Positions 1 to 8,613 are shown, numbered from the stretch's first letter. The stretch: 64,000 bases of DNA from Salsipaludibacter albus (GCF_019798055.1 NZ_JAHOPH010000002.1:155093-219092); one strand, 5' to 3'. Made by a program: numbers and translations. Notes: generated by a model not told the origin, from the letters alone.

Positions 1-8
1 ACCGAGAG

Positions 9-983
9 GTGTTGGAGTGGGCGCTGGCCACACTCGTCCGCCAGGCAGCTCGTCGGGCCGCCCCGGGCGCGCTTGTCCGCCTCGTCGGGCAGTCGACTCC
101 TCGAGGCCACGTGGAACTCCGGGTCGTTGCGGGAGCGCTCCGCGAGGACGATGGCCAGGCGCCATCGTCGCCGTGGGTCGACGACCCCACGGCCGAGGTG
201 GCGTCAGAGCTGCTGGTCAGGAGTGGGGCAGACGTCCGCCAGGTCGTCGCGGGGAAGGAGGCCCCCGCGGTGGAGATCGTCCTCCCGACCGCCCAGGGCG
301 AGATCCCCCCGCCGGCGGAACGGCCCGCCTCGGTGGTCGACGGTGTCGCGTCGGTCCCCGACCCGGTGGGTCCGGAGTACGGCCTGCTCGTCCTGGTGGT
401 CGAGGACGACGATGCCCTGCGCCGCTTCCTCGAGGACACGCTGTCGTCGGAATGGCGCGTGGTGGCCGTGGGCAGCGCCGAGCAGGCGCTCGAGGCCGTT
501 CGCGAGCAGCGTCCCGACCTGGTCATCTGTGACATCATGCTGCCGGGGGTGAACGGCGAGGCGCTGGTGCACGCCCTGCAGGAACTCGACGGCGTCGATC
601 GGATCCCCCTGATCGTGCTGACCGGGCGCACCGACGAGCAACTCCGGGTCCGCCTGCTCCAGGATGGCGCCGACGACTACCTGACCAAGCCCTTCGCGCT
701 GGGTGAACTCCAGACCCGGATGGCCAACCTGGCCGCCAGTCACGTCGACCTCGATGACCTGCGCACCAAGGCCGAGGAAGCGCAGACGCTCGCCCAGCAA
801 CTGCAGAACGCACTCACCAGCAGGATCATCATCGAGCAGGCCAAGGCCTACATCGCCTCCGAGCATGGCATTGACGTCGAGGAGGCCTTCGACTTGTTGC
901 GGCGCCACGCCCGGGACAACCAGGCGAAGCTCCACGACGTCGCGCACGCGATCGTGGAGTCCCGCCAGCCACCTTCGGCGTGA
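9..983 (+). CDS. ATPase-like/receiver/ANTAR hybrid regulator, 5' end outside the window
   Basis: Probable RNA-binding antitermination regulator under phosphorelay control. Residues 1-95 (counted from the GTG at 9) look like the tail of a GHKL ATPase (a patterned AL..LVRQA helix, then strands ending VEIVLPTA). Residues 127-240 are a receiver with acidic VEDDD, phosphoacceptor D175 in CDIMLPG, T205 and K227 in TKPF. Residues 262-316 are an ANTAR domain with SRIIIEQAK. The frame stays open to the left edge of the window, so the GTG is probably internal and the true start lies upstream. ANTAR domains bind dual-hexaloop RNA and suppress termination; the ATPase part is inferred from pattern only. 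The stop lies about 80 bases before the next kinase gene, in the same direction. Confidence 0.8.
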   Translation: MLEWALATLVRQAARRAAPGALVRLVGQSTPRGHVELRVVAGALREDDGQAPSSPWVDDPTAEVASELLVRSGADVRQVVAGKEAPAVEIVLPTAQGEIPPPAERPASVVDGVASVPDPVGPEYGLLVLVVEDDDALRRFLEDTLSSEWRVVAVGSAEQALEAVREQRPDLVICDIMLPGVNGEALVHALQELDGVDRIPLIVLTGRTDEQLRVRLLQDGADDYLTKPFALGELQTRMANLAASHVDLDDLRTKAEEAQTLAQQLQNALTSRIIIEQAKAYIASEHGIDVEEAFDLLRRHARDNQAKLHDVAHAIVESRQPPSA

Positions 984-1061
984 GGGCTGGGGCGGGCGTG
1001 GCCTATCGTGGGCCCCGGGCCCCGGCAACGGGGCGGTCCAGCCGAGTGGGAGGGCCTGGTC

Positions 1062-4000
1062 GTGGTCGATGACACCGTCGCCCCCGACGCGGAGGCCTCG
1101 GCCGGTGGACCCGACGGACATGGCGATGACGCACCCCCCGAGCCCGTCACCATCGTGGGGATCGGCGCCTCCGCCGGTGGCCTGGCCGCGCTCCGGTCGT
1201 TCTTCGAACGAGTCGACGCCGACAGCGGTGTCGCGTGGGTGGTCGTGGTGCACCTGTCGCCCGAACACGAGAGCCGCCTCGCCGAACTGCTCCAGCCCCA
1301 CGCACCCGTGCCCTTCGAGCAGGTCTCGGCCACCACGCGGCTGGAGCCCGACCACGCCTACGTCATCCCGCCCAACGCCAACCTCAACAGCATCGACACA
1401 CACCTGCGCCTCAGCGAGCTCGAGGAGCAGCGGGCGGAGCGCGCCCCCATCGACCACTTCTTCCGCACCCTGGCGCGCACCCACGACGGGGACGCCATCG
1501 GCGTGATCCTGACCGGGACGGGCTCCGACGGGACACTGGGCCTGCGGGACATCCGGGAGCAGGGTGGCCTGACGATCGTCCAGGATCCGGCCGGGGCCGA
1601 ATACGGGGGGATGCCCCAGTCCGCCATCGCCGCGGCGACGGTCGACCTCGTCCTCGAACTGGACGAGATCCCGGGTCGCATCCTCGAGTTCGTACGGACC
1701 AGGCCCCGACTGCCCGTGCCCCCGGCCGATGCCGAAGACGTCCTCGACTCCCGGGCCGAACACGACCTGCACCGCATCCTCGCGCAGGTTCGTACGGTGA
1801 CCGACCGGGACTTCACCCGGTACAGGACGAGCACGATCCTGCGCCGCATCAGGCGCCGCATGCAGATGCGCCGCGCGGACGTGCTGGCCGACTACGTGTC
1901 GCTGCTGGGCGACGAGCCGCACGAGGTGCGCGCGCTGGCCGAGGACCTGCTGGTCACGGTGACGAGCTTCTTCCGCGACGAGACGGTGTTCCGGGTCCTG
2001 GAGGACGACGCCGTCCCGGGACTGTTCGTCGACAAGGGGCCGGGCGACACTGTGCGTGCCTGGAGCGTCGGGTGCGCGACCGGTGAGGAGGCCTATTCGC
2101 TGGCGATCCTGCTGCTGGAGGCCGCCGGCCGGCTCGAGGCGCCCCCACGGGTCCAGGTGTTCGCCACCGACCTCCACGAGGCCTCGCTCGCGACCGCCCG
2201 TGCCGGCTTCTATCCGGGGAACATCGCCGGCGACACGGGGTCGGGCCGCCTCGCACGGTACTTCGACAAGGAGGACGGGGGGTATCGGATCCGCAAGGCC
2301 GTCCGGGACGTCGTCGTGTTCTCGCCACACGACCTGCTGACGGACCCCCCGTTCTCGCGGCTGGACCTGGTGTCCTGTCGCAACCTCCTGATCTACCTCG
2401 AACGAGGCATCCAGCACGACGTCCTCGACCTGTTCCACTACGCCCTCAACCAGGACGGTGTGTTGGTCCTGGGCACCTCCGAGACAATCGAGTCCCAAGA
2501 GTTGTTCACGACCCTGGACGGGGACTCACGGGTCTACCGTCGACGGGACAGCCCGGCGCCCGAGCCGCGGCTCCCGGTGTTCCCGTTGCTCCCCGGATAC
2601 GTGCCCGGCCTCCCCGTCGAAGGCCGCGAGGCTCGCACCTCGCCACCGATCGCGCCGGGTGCGCTCCACCAGCGCGTCGTCGAGCGACATGCGCCACCCA
2701 GCCTGCTGGTGGCCGCTGACGACCGGATCGTGCACCTCTCCGAACGTGCCGGTCGCTACCTGCTGCATCCCGGCGGGAGCCCGACCTCCAACGTGGTGAA
2801 CCTGGTCCGCCCCGAGTTGCGCGCCGAATTGCGGTCAGCCCTGCATGATGCTCGTCGCGACACCACGCCTGTCCAGACGCCAGCTCGCCTCGTGGCGTTC
2901 AACGGTGATTCCGGCTGGGTGCGGCTGGACGTCCGGGCCGCGGTCGAACCGGGGCTGGAAGGTTTCGTGCTGGTGCTGTTCATGGACGTGCCCGGTGCTG
3001 ACGAGCCGACCACCGGCACCACACGCAACGACGGCGAGGACGCCGAGCTGCAGTTGTTGCGCTCCGAGGTCGAGGTCAGCAAGCGGCGGCTGCAGTCCCT
3101 GGTCGAGCAGTACGAGACCAGCCAGCAGGAACTGCGAGCGTCCAACGAGGAGCTGCAGTCGTCCAACGAGGAACTGCGCTCCACCCTCGAGGAGCTGGAG
3201 ACCGGGCGTGAGGAGTTGCAGAGCGTCAACGAGGAGTTGCAGACGGTCAACGAGGAGAATCGGCACAAGGTCGAAGAGCTGTCCCAGTTGTCCAGCGACC
3301 TGAAGAACCTGTTCAGGGCCACCGACATCGCCACCCTGTTCCTGGACCGCAGACTGCGCATCCTCCGGTACACCCCGCGCGTGGCCGACCTGTTCAGCGT
3401 CCGGCCCGCCGACCGGGGCCGGCCGGTGACGGATCTCGCGCACCAACTCGACTATCCGGACCTGAGCGCCGACGCCGAGGCGGTCCTTGGCAGCCTGGTC
3501 CCCGTCGAGCGCGAGATCCCCGACGTCTCCGGTCGCTGGTACCTGACAAGGGTCTCGCCCTACCGCAGCAACGACGACCGGATCGAGGGCGTGGTCGTGA
3601 CCTTCGTGGACATCAGTGGCCGAAGGCAGGCGGAGCAGGACCTGCTGGATGCGAAGGCCGACACGGACGCCGTCGCCGAGACCCTCCGCCAGAGCGAGAA
3701 GCGCTACCGGACGCTGTTCGAGACGATGGACGAGGGGTTCTGCGTGCTCGAGGTGGTCGTCGACGACGAGCAGTTCGTCGACCATCGGTTCATCGAGACC
3801 AACCCGGCATTCGAGGAACAGACCGGGTTCCGGGACGCCGTCGGGTCCAGCCGGGCCGACCTCGACCCGCAGGACGGGCAGGAGTGGCTGGAGCGGTGCT
3901 GCCGGGTCGCGGTGACCCGCCAGCCCGTGCGCTTCGAGGGCAGGGCCGGCCGGTTCCCGGAGCGCTGGTTCGACATCTACGCCTTCCCCACGGCCGAGCA

Positions 4001-4781
4001 CGAGGACCTCCGGGTCGCCGTGTTGCTGCGTGACGTGACCGACCGGCGCCGGGCCGAGGAGGACCTGCGTCGACTGACGGAGGAGCTCGAGCGGCGTGTC
4101 GCGACCCGCACCCGGCAGGCACAACTGCTGTCCGAGTCCTTGTCCTCGGCCGAGCAGCAGGAACGCACGCGACTGTCGGGACTGCTGCACGACGACCTCC
4201 AGCAACTCCTGTACGGCATCCAGATGCAGATCACCGTGGCCCGGCAGCAGGCTGCCAGCGGCGATGTCGACGAGACGGCGGTGGAACAGGCGTTGGCGTA
4301 CCTCGACGAGGCCATCACGTTGACCCGCCAGCTGACGGTGGACCTCGACCCGCCGGTCCTTCGCGGTGACAGCCTGGTCGACGCCCTCCAGTGGCTCCAG
4401 ACGCACATGCGGGACCTCCACGGCCTCGAGGTCGAGGTCCGTGACGAGCTCGAGGAGGCCGACATCGGTCCCGATGGCGCCGAGGCGGACCGGATGCGCC
4501 GGCTGGTGTTCCAGGTCGTGCGCGAGTTGCTGTTCAACGTGGCGAAGCACGCCCAGGTCGACAGCGCCGTCGTCACCGCCGAGCGCGTCGACGACGAGGT
4601 CCAGGTCACCGTTGCCGACCACGGGTTGGGTTTCGATCCTGCCAGGCTCGACACCGAGGACGAGGCAGGTTCCGGTCTCCACAGCGCCCGGGAACGGCTC
4701 CGCCTGCACGGGGGCGAACTGCAACTGCAGGCGGCACCAGGGGAGGGCGTGACGGCAGTGATCAGGCTTCCGGCAGGGTGA
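1062..4781 (+). CDS. CheB-CheR-PAS-histidine kinase fusion protein
   Basis: Multidomain sensor kinase. Residues about 31-205 are a CheB-type methylesterase (GIGASAGG with the serine, VVVHLSPEH, GTGSDG with the aspartate). Next is a CheR-type methyltransferase (SAM motif SVGCATGEEAYSL near 335, then SCRNLLIYL). A long coiled coil follows (about 650-746, repeated SNEEL/VNEEL), then PAS-like domains at about 746-856 and 878-1000. A HisKA_3 dimerisation helix has H in LLHDDLQQLL near 1042, and a HATPase domain ends the protein. I chose the GTG at 1062 because GGGAGG lies 8 bases upstream; an in-frame GTG at 1008 has no comparable site. No other chemotaxis gene is in the window, so the CheB/CheR parts probably act in signalling rather than on receptors. 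The 3' end overlaps the convergent receiver gene by 20 bases. Confidence 0.9.
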   Translation: MVDDTVAPDAEASAGGPDGHGDDAPPEPVTIVGIGASAGGLAALRSFFERVDADSGVAWVVVVHLSPEHESRLAELLQPHAPVPFEQVSATTRLEPDHAYVIPPNANLNSIDTHLRLSELEEQRAERAPIDHFFRTLARTHDGDAIGVILTGTGSDGTLGLRDIREQGGLTIVQDPAGAEYGGMPQSAIAAATVDLVLELDEIPGRILEFVRTRPRLPVPPADAEDVLDSRAEHDLHRILAQVRTVTDRDFTRYRTSTILRRIRRRMQMRRADVLADYVSLLGDEPHEVRALAEDLLVTVTSFFRDETVFRVLEDDAVPGLFVDKGPGDTVRAWSVGCATGEEAYSLAILLLEAAGRLEAPPRVQVFATDLHEASLATARAGFYPGNIAGDTGSGRLARYFDKEDGGYRIRKAVRDVVVFSPHDLLTDPPFSRLDLVSCRNLLIYLERGIQHDVLDLFHYALNQDGVLVLGTSETIESQELFTTLDGDSRVYRRRDSPAPEPRLPVFPLLPGYVPGLPVEGREARTSPPIAPGALHQRVVERHAPPSLLVAADDRIVHLSERAGRYLLHPGGSPTSNVVNLVRPELRAELRSALHDARRDTTPVQTPARLVAFNGDSGWVRLDVRAAVEPGLEGFVLVLFMDVPGADEPTTGTTRNDGEDAELQLLRSEVEVSKRRLQSLVEQYETSQQELRASNEELQSSNEELRSTLEELETGREELQSVNEELQTVNEENRHKVEELSQLSSDLKNLFRATDIATLFLDRRLRILRYTPRVADLFSVRPADRGRPVTDLAHQLDYPDLSADAEAVLGSLVPVEREIPDVSGRWYLTRVSPYRSNDDRIEGVVVTFVDISGRRQAEQDLLDAKADTDAVAETLRQSEKRYRTLFETMDEGFCVLEVVVDDEQFVDHRFIETNPAFEEQTGFRDAVGSSRADLDPQDGQEWLERCCRVAVTRQPVRFEGRAGRFPERWFDIYAFPTAEHEDLRVAVLLRDVTDRRRAEEDLRRLTEELERRVATRTRQAQLLSESLSSAEQQERTRLSGLLHDDLQQLLYGIQMQITVARQQAASGDVDETAVEQALAYLDEAITLTRQLTVDLDPPVLRGDSLVDALQWLQTHMRDLHGLEVEVRDELEEADIGPDGAEADRMRRLVFQVVRELLFNVAKHAQVDSAVVTAERVDDEVQVTVADHGLGFDPARLDTEDEAGSGLHSARERLRLHGGELQLQAAPGEGVTAVIRLPAG

Positions 4782-5175
4782 CCATCCCCCGCAGTGACGC
4801 GGCGACGTGGGAGCCGCCGGCCACGACCCGGCGGAGGGCTTCGGGCACCTCCTCGGGCCGACCCTTGAGCACGTAACCCGCTGCTCCCCGGTCCAGCGCG
4901 CGCTGGACGTAGGACCGTTCCCCGTGTCCGGACAGGACCAGGCAGGGGAGCGGCCAGCGCGATCGGACGTCGTCCACGAGGTCGAGACCGCTCCGGCCGG
5001 GCAGGGAGACGTCGACCAGCACGACGTCGGGATCGGCGTCCTCGAGTCGCTCCATGGCCTGCTCGGCCGAGGAGGCCGCCCCACACACCACCAGGTCGTC
5101 CTGCAGGCCGAGGTAGTGGCGAAGGGTGGTGCGCATCACGTGGTGGTCCTCGACCACGAAGATCCTGATGGTCAT
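4762..5175 (-). CDS. Receiver-only response regulator (NarL-type receiver)
   Basis: A 137-residue protein made almost entirely of one receiver domain: acidic pair in VVEDHH near the N-terminus, phosphoacceptor aspartate in VLVDVSLPG, the conserved serine/threonine position in VLSGHG, and lysine in YVLKG. The sequence resembles NarL/FixJ receivers, but the C-terminal LuxR helix-turn-helix is missing; only about 15 residues follow the receiver. It is convergent with the CheB-CheR-kinase gene and overlaps its last 20 bases. HisKA_3 kinases usually pair with NarL-type regulators, so it is a natural partner. Without an output domain it may relay phosphate or act by protein contact; that is inference. 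Confidence 0.88.
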   Translation of the reverse strand: MTIRIFVVEDHHVMRTTLRHYLGLQDDLVVCGAASSAEQAMERLEDADPDVVLVDVSLPGRSGLDLVDDVRSRWPLPCLVLSGHGERSYVQRALDRGAAGYVLKGRPEEVPEALRRVVAGGSHVAASLRGMVTLPEA

Positions 5176-5293
5176 TGCATGTTCTCTCTGGCCGCTCGTG
5201 GCGGCGAGTCATCGGCCCGCACCACAGCATGGCAGACGGACGCGCTGCCGTCACGACCGAACGTGGGGGTGGCCGCCTCCCCCGAACGGCCGG

Positions 5294-5318
5294 GTTTGGG
5301 GAGGCCTCCCCGGGGTCA
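5294..5318 (+). promoter_or_regulatory. SigB/SigF-like promoter with palindromic spacer
   Basis: GTTTGG (5294-5299), 13-base spacer, GGGTCA (5313-5318), about 86 bases before the ATG at 5404. It matches the GTTT...GGGTA stress-sigma pattern seen at nine other places here. A perfect 14-base palindrome GGGGAGGCCTCCCC (5298-5311) spans the last two bases of the -35-like box and most of the spacer, and could be an operator. Confidence 0.45.
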
Positions 5319-5403
5319 GGCTTCGGACGAACCAACCGGTCGGACGACGCAGGACGAACCGTCCGGCAGGGCAGGACCGACAGCCACGACCAAGGAACCC
5401 CCC

Positions 5404-6189
5404 ATGACCCAGGATCCAGCAGTTCCCCGCAGACCTGGTCCGACCGGTGACCATGGCTCGACCCGCGACCCAGAAACCGGCGACGTCGGTCGCGACCAGG
5501 CGTCGCGGGTCGCCGGCACGGCGTCGTCGGAGGCGTCCCGGCTCGGCGGCCGGGCCTCGGACGGCATGAAGTCGGTGGCAGGCGAGACACGGGCGCAGGT
5601 CCGTGGCATCGCCGACACGGCCATCGCACAGGTGCGCGAGCGGGCCGACGAGCAGGTCGACCAGGCCGGGCAGGGCCTGCGTCGCAGCAGCGAACAGTTG
5701 CAGGCGCTGGCCCGCGGCAACCCGGACGAGGCGGGCGCGATGGGCGACTACGCCGAGTCCGCGGCCGAGGTGGTCGCCGGTTGGGCCGATCGACTCGACG
5801 ACCGCGGCATCGACGGGCTGCTGGGCGACATGAGCGACTTCGCCCGTCGCAAGCCCGGGCAGTTCCTCGTCGGGGCGTTGTTCGCCGGCGTCGTGGCGGG
5901 ACGGGTCGGCCGCAGCGTCCGGGCAGCCGACGTCCACCTTCCCGAGCGTCCCGAGCAGGGAGCACCTGACGCAACTCCTGGTGCGGGGGCGTCTCGTGGA
6001 CCGCTCCGGGAGCCCGTGGTCGCCTCCAGCGGGACGCCGCCGACCTCCCGGCACACGGATGGCGAGCGCCGCGCGGGCGGATCACGGGAACCGGACTGGA
6101 TCGACGGGCTGGACGGGGACCCATCGCGGAGCACCAAGGAGTCGGGTTCGCAGCAACGCCGGGGCGAGGCGATCGAGGGTCGGCCATGA
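5404..6189 (+). CDS. Ala/Arg-rich helical protein with one membrane segment
   Basis: A 261-residue protein of unknown function. The N-terminal 160 residues are low-complexity amphipathic helix (many A, R, Q, E, D), in the style of apolipoprotein-like or DUF3618-associated stress proteins. One hydrophobic segment (FLVGALFAGVVAG, about 158-170) follows a KPGQ turn, and a disordered Pro/Gly/Arg-rich tail ends the protein. The ATG at 5404 was chosen for AAGGA about 8 bases upstream; the frame is open further upstream, but that part lies opposite the receiver gene. It is the first gene of a tightly overlapping operon and its stop overlaps the holin-like gene (ATGA). A membrane-tethered coat or spacer role is only a guess. 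Confidence 0.75.
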   Translation: MTQDPAVPRRPGPTGDHGSTRDPETGDVGRDQASRVAGTASSEASRLGGRASDGMKSVAGETRAQVRGIADTAIAQVRERADEQVDQAGQGLRRSSEQLQALARGNPDEAGAMGDYAESAAEVVAGWADRLDDRGIDGLLGDMSDFARRKPGQFLVGALFAGVVAGRVGRSVRAADVHLPERPEQGAPDATPGAGASRGPLREPVVASSGTPPTSRHTDGERRAGGSREPDWIDGLDGDPSRSTKESGSQQRRGEAIEGRP

Positions 6190-6638
6190 GTGCCGATCCG
6201 TCGGAGCGCCCCGCTGGCTCGTCGACCGGGAATGGCCACGCCGTGCGCGGCGAGGGGCTCGGCGTGGCGGACCTGCTCGGCCGGCTCAGCGACCAGTTCT
6301 CCACGTTGTTGCGCCAGGAGCTCGAGCTCGCCAAGGCCGAGGCCAGGCAGGAGGCCCGGACGGCCGCGCGGGCCGGGATGCAGTTCGGAGCGGCCGGACT
6401 CGCCGGCGTGCTCGCCCTGGTGCTGGTGTCGCTGGCCGCAGCCTGGGGCCTGGCCGAGGTCCTGCCGGTCGGGATCGCCTTCGCCATCGTCGGCGTGGTG
6501 TGTGCCGCCGTGGCCGGGGTCCTGTTCGGCCGGGCGAAGAAGGGGGCCGACCAGCTCCATCCGGGCCTGCCGGAGACCACCGCCAGCATCCGCAACGACC
6601 TCGACTGGGCCCGGAACGCCCCGAAGGAGACGCCATGA
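6186..6638 (+). CDS. Phage holin family (actinobacterial holin-X type) membrane protein
   Basis: A 150-residue protein with an amphipathic N-terminal region (VADLLGRLSDQFSTLLRQEL) followed by two close hydrophobic segments, about 62-84 and 90-112, and a short cytosolic tail. This is the layout of the Actinobact_holin_X / DUF1469 family. Despite the name these are chromosomal envelope proteins, often next to DUF3618 proteins as here, and no lysis gene is nearby. It starts within the stop of the preceding gene (ATGA) and its own stop overlaps the next start the same way, so translation is probably coupled. The exact role is unknown. Confidence 0.85.
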   Translation: MSADPSERPAGSSTGNGHAVRGEGLGVADLLGRLSDQFSTLLRQELELAKAEARQEARTAARAGMQFGAAGLAGVLALVLVSLAAAWGLAEVLPVGIAFAIVGVVCAAVAGVLFGRAKKGADQLHPGLPETTASIRNDLDWARNAPKETP

Positions 6639-7345
6639 GCAACGACACGCCCGACCCCTCCACCATCGACCCGAGGCTGGCCAACGAACAGGCGCACCTG
6701 GACGAGGAACGTCGCGTCCGTGCGGCCGCCCAGGCCGACGACCCCGAACGCATCCGCGAGGAGATCCGCATGACCCGCGGCCGGATGGACGACACCCTCG
6801 GCCAGCTGGAGGACCGCGTGGCGCCGTCCCGGGTCGCCGCGCGTGGCCGTGCCCGCCTGCGCTCGAACTGGCGACGCCTGCGTGGGACGGTGATGGGGAC
6901 CGTCGACGACCGCACCTCCCACGCCGCTGGTTCCTCCCGCAGCCCCGGCGACGTCGCCAGCGGGGCAGCCCACCAGGCGCGCCAGGCACCGGACGCCGCT
7001 CGGCGAGCCACACGTGGCAACCCGTTGGCGGCCGGAATGGTGGCCTTCGGACTCGGGGCCCTGGTCGCGGCTGCGCTCCCGGAGTCCGAGCAGGAGCGCC
7101 GGCTGGTCGAGGACGGCGTCGACCGGGTGGACCTGCAGCGCCTGCGCAACCAGGTCGAGGACGCCGTCGAAGAGGTGCGCGAACCCGTCGAGGCCCAGGC
7201 CCGGGAAGGGCTCGACCAGGTCAAGGACACTGCGTCGTCGGAGGCCGACGGGCTGCGTGACGAGGCCCGCTCGAGCCAGCAGCGCGTCACGGGTGAGGCA
7301 CGCGGTGCGGGGGAGACGGCCCGCGACCGGACAGGGGACCCGTGA
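6635..7345 (+). CDS. DUF3618 domain protein
   Basis: A 236-residue protein. The DUF3618 signature occupies about 36-66 (PERIREEIRMTRGRMDDTL, then a basic stretch). A basic linker, one hydrophobic helix (NPLAAGMVAFGLGALVAAAL, about 128-147) and a long charged amphipathic helix rich in E, A and R follow. The ATG at 6635 has AAGGAGA just upstream and overlaps the stop of the holin-like gene. DUF3618 proteins commonly lie in actinobacterial clusters with holin-X and YihY-type genes; their function is not established. The tail suggests a scaffold lying along the membrane, which is inference. Confidence 0.85.
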   Translation: MSNDTPDPSTIDPRLANEQAHLDEERRVRAAAQADDPERIREEIRMTRGRMDDTLGQLEDRVAPSRVAARGRARLRSNWRRLRGTVMGTVDDRTSHAAGSSRSPGDVASGAAHQARQAPDAARRATRGNPLAAGMVAFGLGALVAAALPESEQERRLVEDGVDRVDLQRLRNQVEDAVEEVREPVEAQAREGLDQVKDTASSEADGLRDEARSSQQRVTGEARGAGETARDRTGDP

Positions 7346-8292
7346 TGGCCGATCGGTCCAACGAGGGCGGCGGACGCCACGCCGACAGCCCCGGCGACGT
7401 CCCGTCGTCGGGGTGGAAGGCCGTTGCGAGTCGGGTCGTGGCCGAGATCAAGGCCGACAACGTCCCGGTGGTCGCGGCAGGCGTGGCGTTCTACGCCTGG
7501 CTCGCGCTCATCCCGACGCTCATCGCGCTGCTGATGGTCTACGGCCTGGTCGCCGACCCGGCCACCGTCACCAGCCAGCTCGACCAGCTGACCTCGCAGC
7601 TGTCCAACGACGTCGCCTCGGTCATCCAGCGCCCCATCGAGTCCGCCACGCAGGTCAGCGGGCTGTCCCTCGGCCTGGTGGCAGCGCTCGCCGGCGTGCT
7701 GTGGAGCGCCTCGGGAGGGATGGACGGGTTGATCAAGGGCGTGAACATCGCCTACGACGAGGAGCCCCGCAGCTTTCCCAGGCGCCGTGGCCTTGCCATC
7801 CTGCTCACCCTCGGGGCGATCCTGTTCCTGGTCGTGCTGGTGACCCTGATCGGCGTCGTGCCACCGGTGATCGAGGCGCTCGGACTGGGCACCGTGGGCA
7901 CCGTGCTGGCCCAGGTCGCCCGCTGGCTGCTCGTCGTCGTCCTCATGATGGCGGGCGTGGCCGTCGTCTACCGGATCGCGCCACACCGTGAGGACCCGAA
8001 GCTCGGCTGGGTCACCCCCGGCGCGGTCGTGGCCACCGTGCTCTGGGCACTGGGATCGGTCGGATTCTCGCTCTACGTCAGCAACTTCGGCAGCTACAAC
8101 CAGACCTACGGTGCGCTGGCCGGGGTGATCGTGCTCGACCTGTGGCTGTTCCTGTCCGCCTTCTGCGTGCTGCTGGGCGCCGAGATCAACGCCGAACTCG
8201 AAGCCCAGACGGCGCAGGACACCACCACCGGACCTCCCGAACCGCTCGGCCAGCGCGGCGCAGTCAAGGCCGACACCGTCGCCGCCGACTGA
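7345..8292 (+). CDS. YihY/BrkB family integral membrane protein
   Basis: A 315-residue protein of the YihY (BrkB) family. It has an N-terminal amphipathic stretch, then the family motif VAAGVAFYAWLALIPTLIALL at about 42-62, about six membrane segments, and the late family signature YGALAGVIVLDLWLFLSAF. The family was once called ribonuclease BN; that assignment is obsolete, and a transport or envelope role is more likely. The ATG at 7345 overlaps the previous stop as TGATG; a GTG at 7342 is the only nearby alternative. The last codons (VKADTVA) are repeated about 330 bases downstream, beyond the next small gene. Confidence 0.9.
   Translation: MADRSNEGGGRHADSPGDVPSSGWKAVASRVVAEIKADNVPVVAAGVAFYAWLALIPTLIALLMVYGLVADPATVTSQLDQLTSQLSNDVASVIQRPIESATQVSGLSLGLVAALAGVLWSASGGMDGLIKGVNIAYDEEPRSFPRRRGLAILLTLGAILFLVVLVTLIGVVPPVIEALGLGTVGTVLAQVARWLLVVVLMMAGVAVVYRIAPHREDPKLGWVTPGAVVATVLWALGSVGFSLYVSNFGSYNQTYGALAGVIVLDLWLFLSAFCVLLGAEINAELEAQTAQDTTTGPPEPLGQRGAVKADTVAAD
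8263..8283 (+). repeat. 21-base direct repeat, copy 1 (end of yihY-like gene)
   Basis: GTCAAGGCCGACACCGTCGC plus one C, identical to positions 8593-8613. This copy encodes the C-terminal VKADTVA of the YihY-like protein. The pair brackets the small gene at 8365-8571. Confidence 0.85.
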
Positions 8293-8364
8293 CACCCGCA
8301 GTGTCCTCACCACCCGTACCACCCCGGCCGCGCCCGCGACGGGCACCACCCGACAGGAGACCCC

Positions 8365-8571
8365 ATGAAGATCAACAAGGACCAGATCATCGCCCTGCTG
8401 CGCAGCCCCGCCGAGCCGGGCGACTCCAGCAAGGTCGACCAGGCCCAGCAGGAACTGCCGCAACAGGTCGACACCGACAGCCAGCAGCACCAGGACCTGC
8501 TCGACAAGTTCGGCATCAACCCCTCCGACCTGCTCAGTCGGCTCACCGGCGGTGATGGCCTCAGCCTCTGA
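8365..8571 (+). CDS. Small hydrophilic protein, unknown function
   Basis: A 68-residue acidic, glutamine-rich protein (MKINKDQIIALLRSP start; QAQQELPQQVDTDSQQ centre; helical C-terminus ending LLSRLTGG). A strong ribosome site, ACAGGAGA, lies just upstream of the ATG. It follows the YihY-like gene by 72 bases in the same direction and may be transcribed with it. I do not recognise the family. It lies between two copies of a 21-base repeat derived from the YihY C-terminus, as if it had been inserted there with duplication of the neighbouring gene's end. Confidence 0.75.
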   Translation: MKINKDQIIALLRSPAEPGDSSKVDQAQQELPQQVDTDSQQHQDLLDKFGINPSDLLSRLTGGDGLSL

Positions 8572-8592
8572 CCCGCCGGGGCACCCGGCGCG

Positions 8593-8613
8593 GTCAAGGC
8601 CGACACCGTCGCC
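8593..8613 (+). repeat. 21-base direct repeat, copy 2 (downstream of small gene)
   Basis: Identical to 8263-8283. The matching frame continues to a stop at 8621-8623, spelling a near copy of the YihY C-terminal tail (AVKADTVA, then SAE). It appears to be a relic without its own start. Confidence 0.8.

Noticed and set aside
1008..1061. Upstream GTG start for the CheB-CheR-kinase gene
   Set aside because: No ribosome site; the GTG at 1062 has GGGAGG at good spacing and still precedes the CheB domain.
204..2498. 764-codon open frame on the minus strand
   Set aside because: It lies antisense to the ANTAR hybrid and the kinase, both with clear domains. Long antisense frames are expected at this GC content; the translation has no recognisable motif.
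6186..6638. Prophage remnant suggested by the holin-type gene
   Set aside because: No lysin, integrase, structural gene or attachment site. Holin-X proteins of this type are chromosomal envelope proteins.
3977..6973. 998-codon minus-strand frame
   Set aside because: Low-complexity Arg/Pro/Ser translation opposite real genes; it also runs through the receiver gene in another frame.
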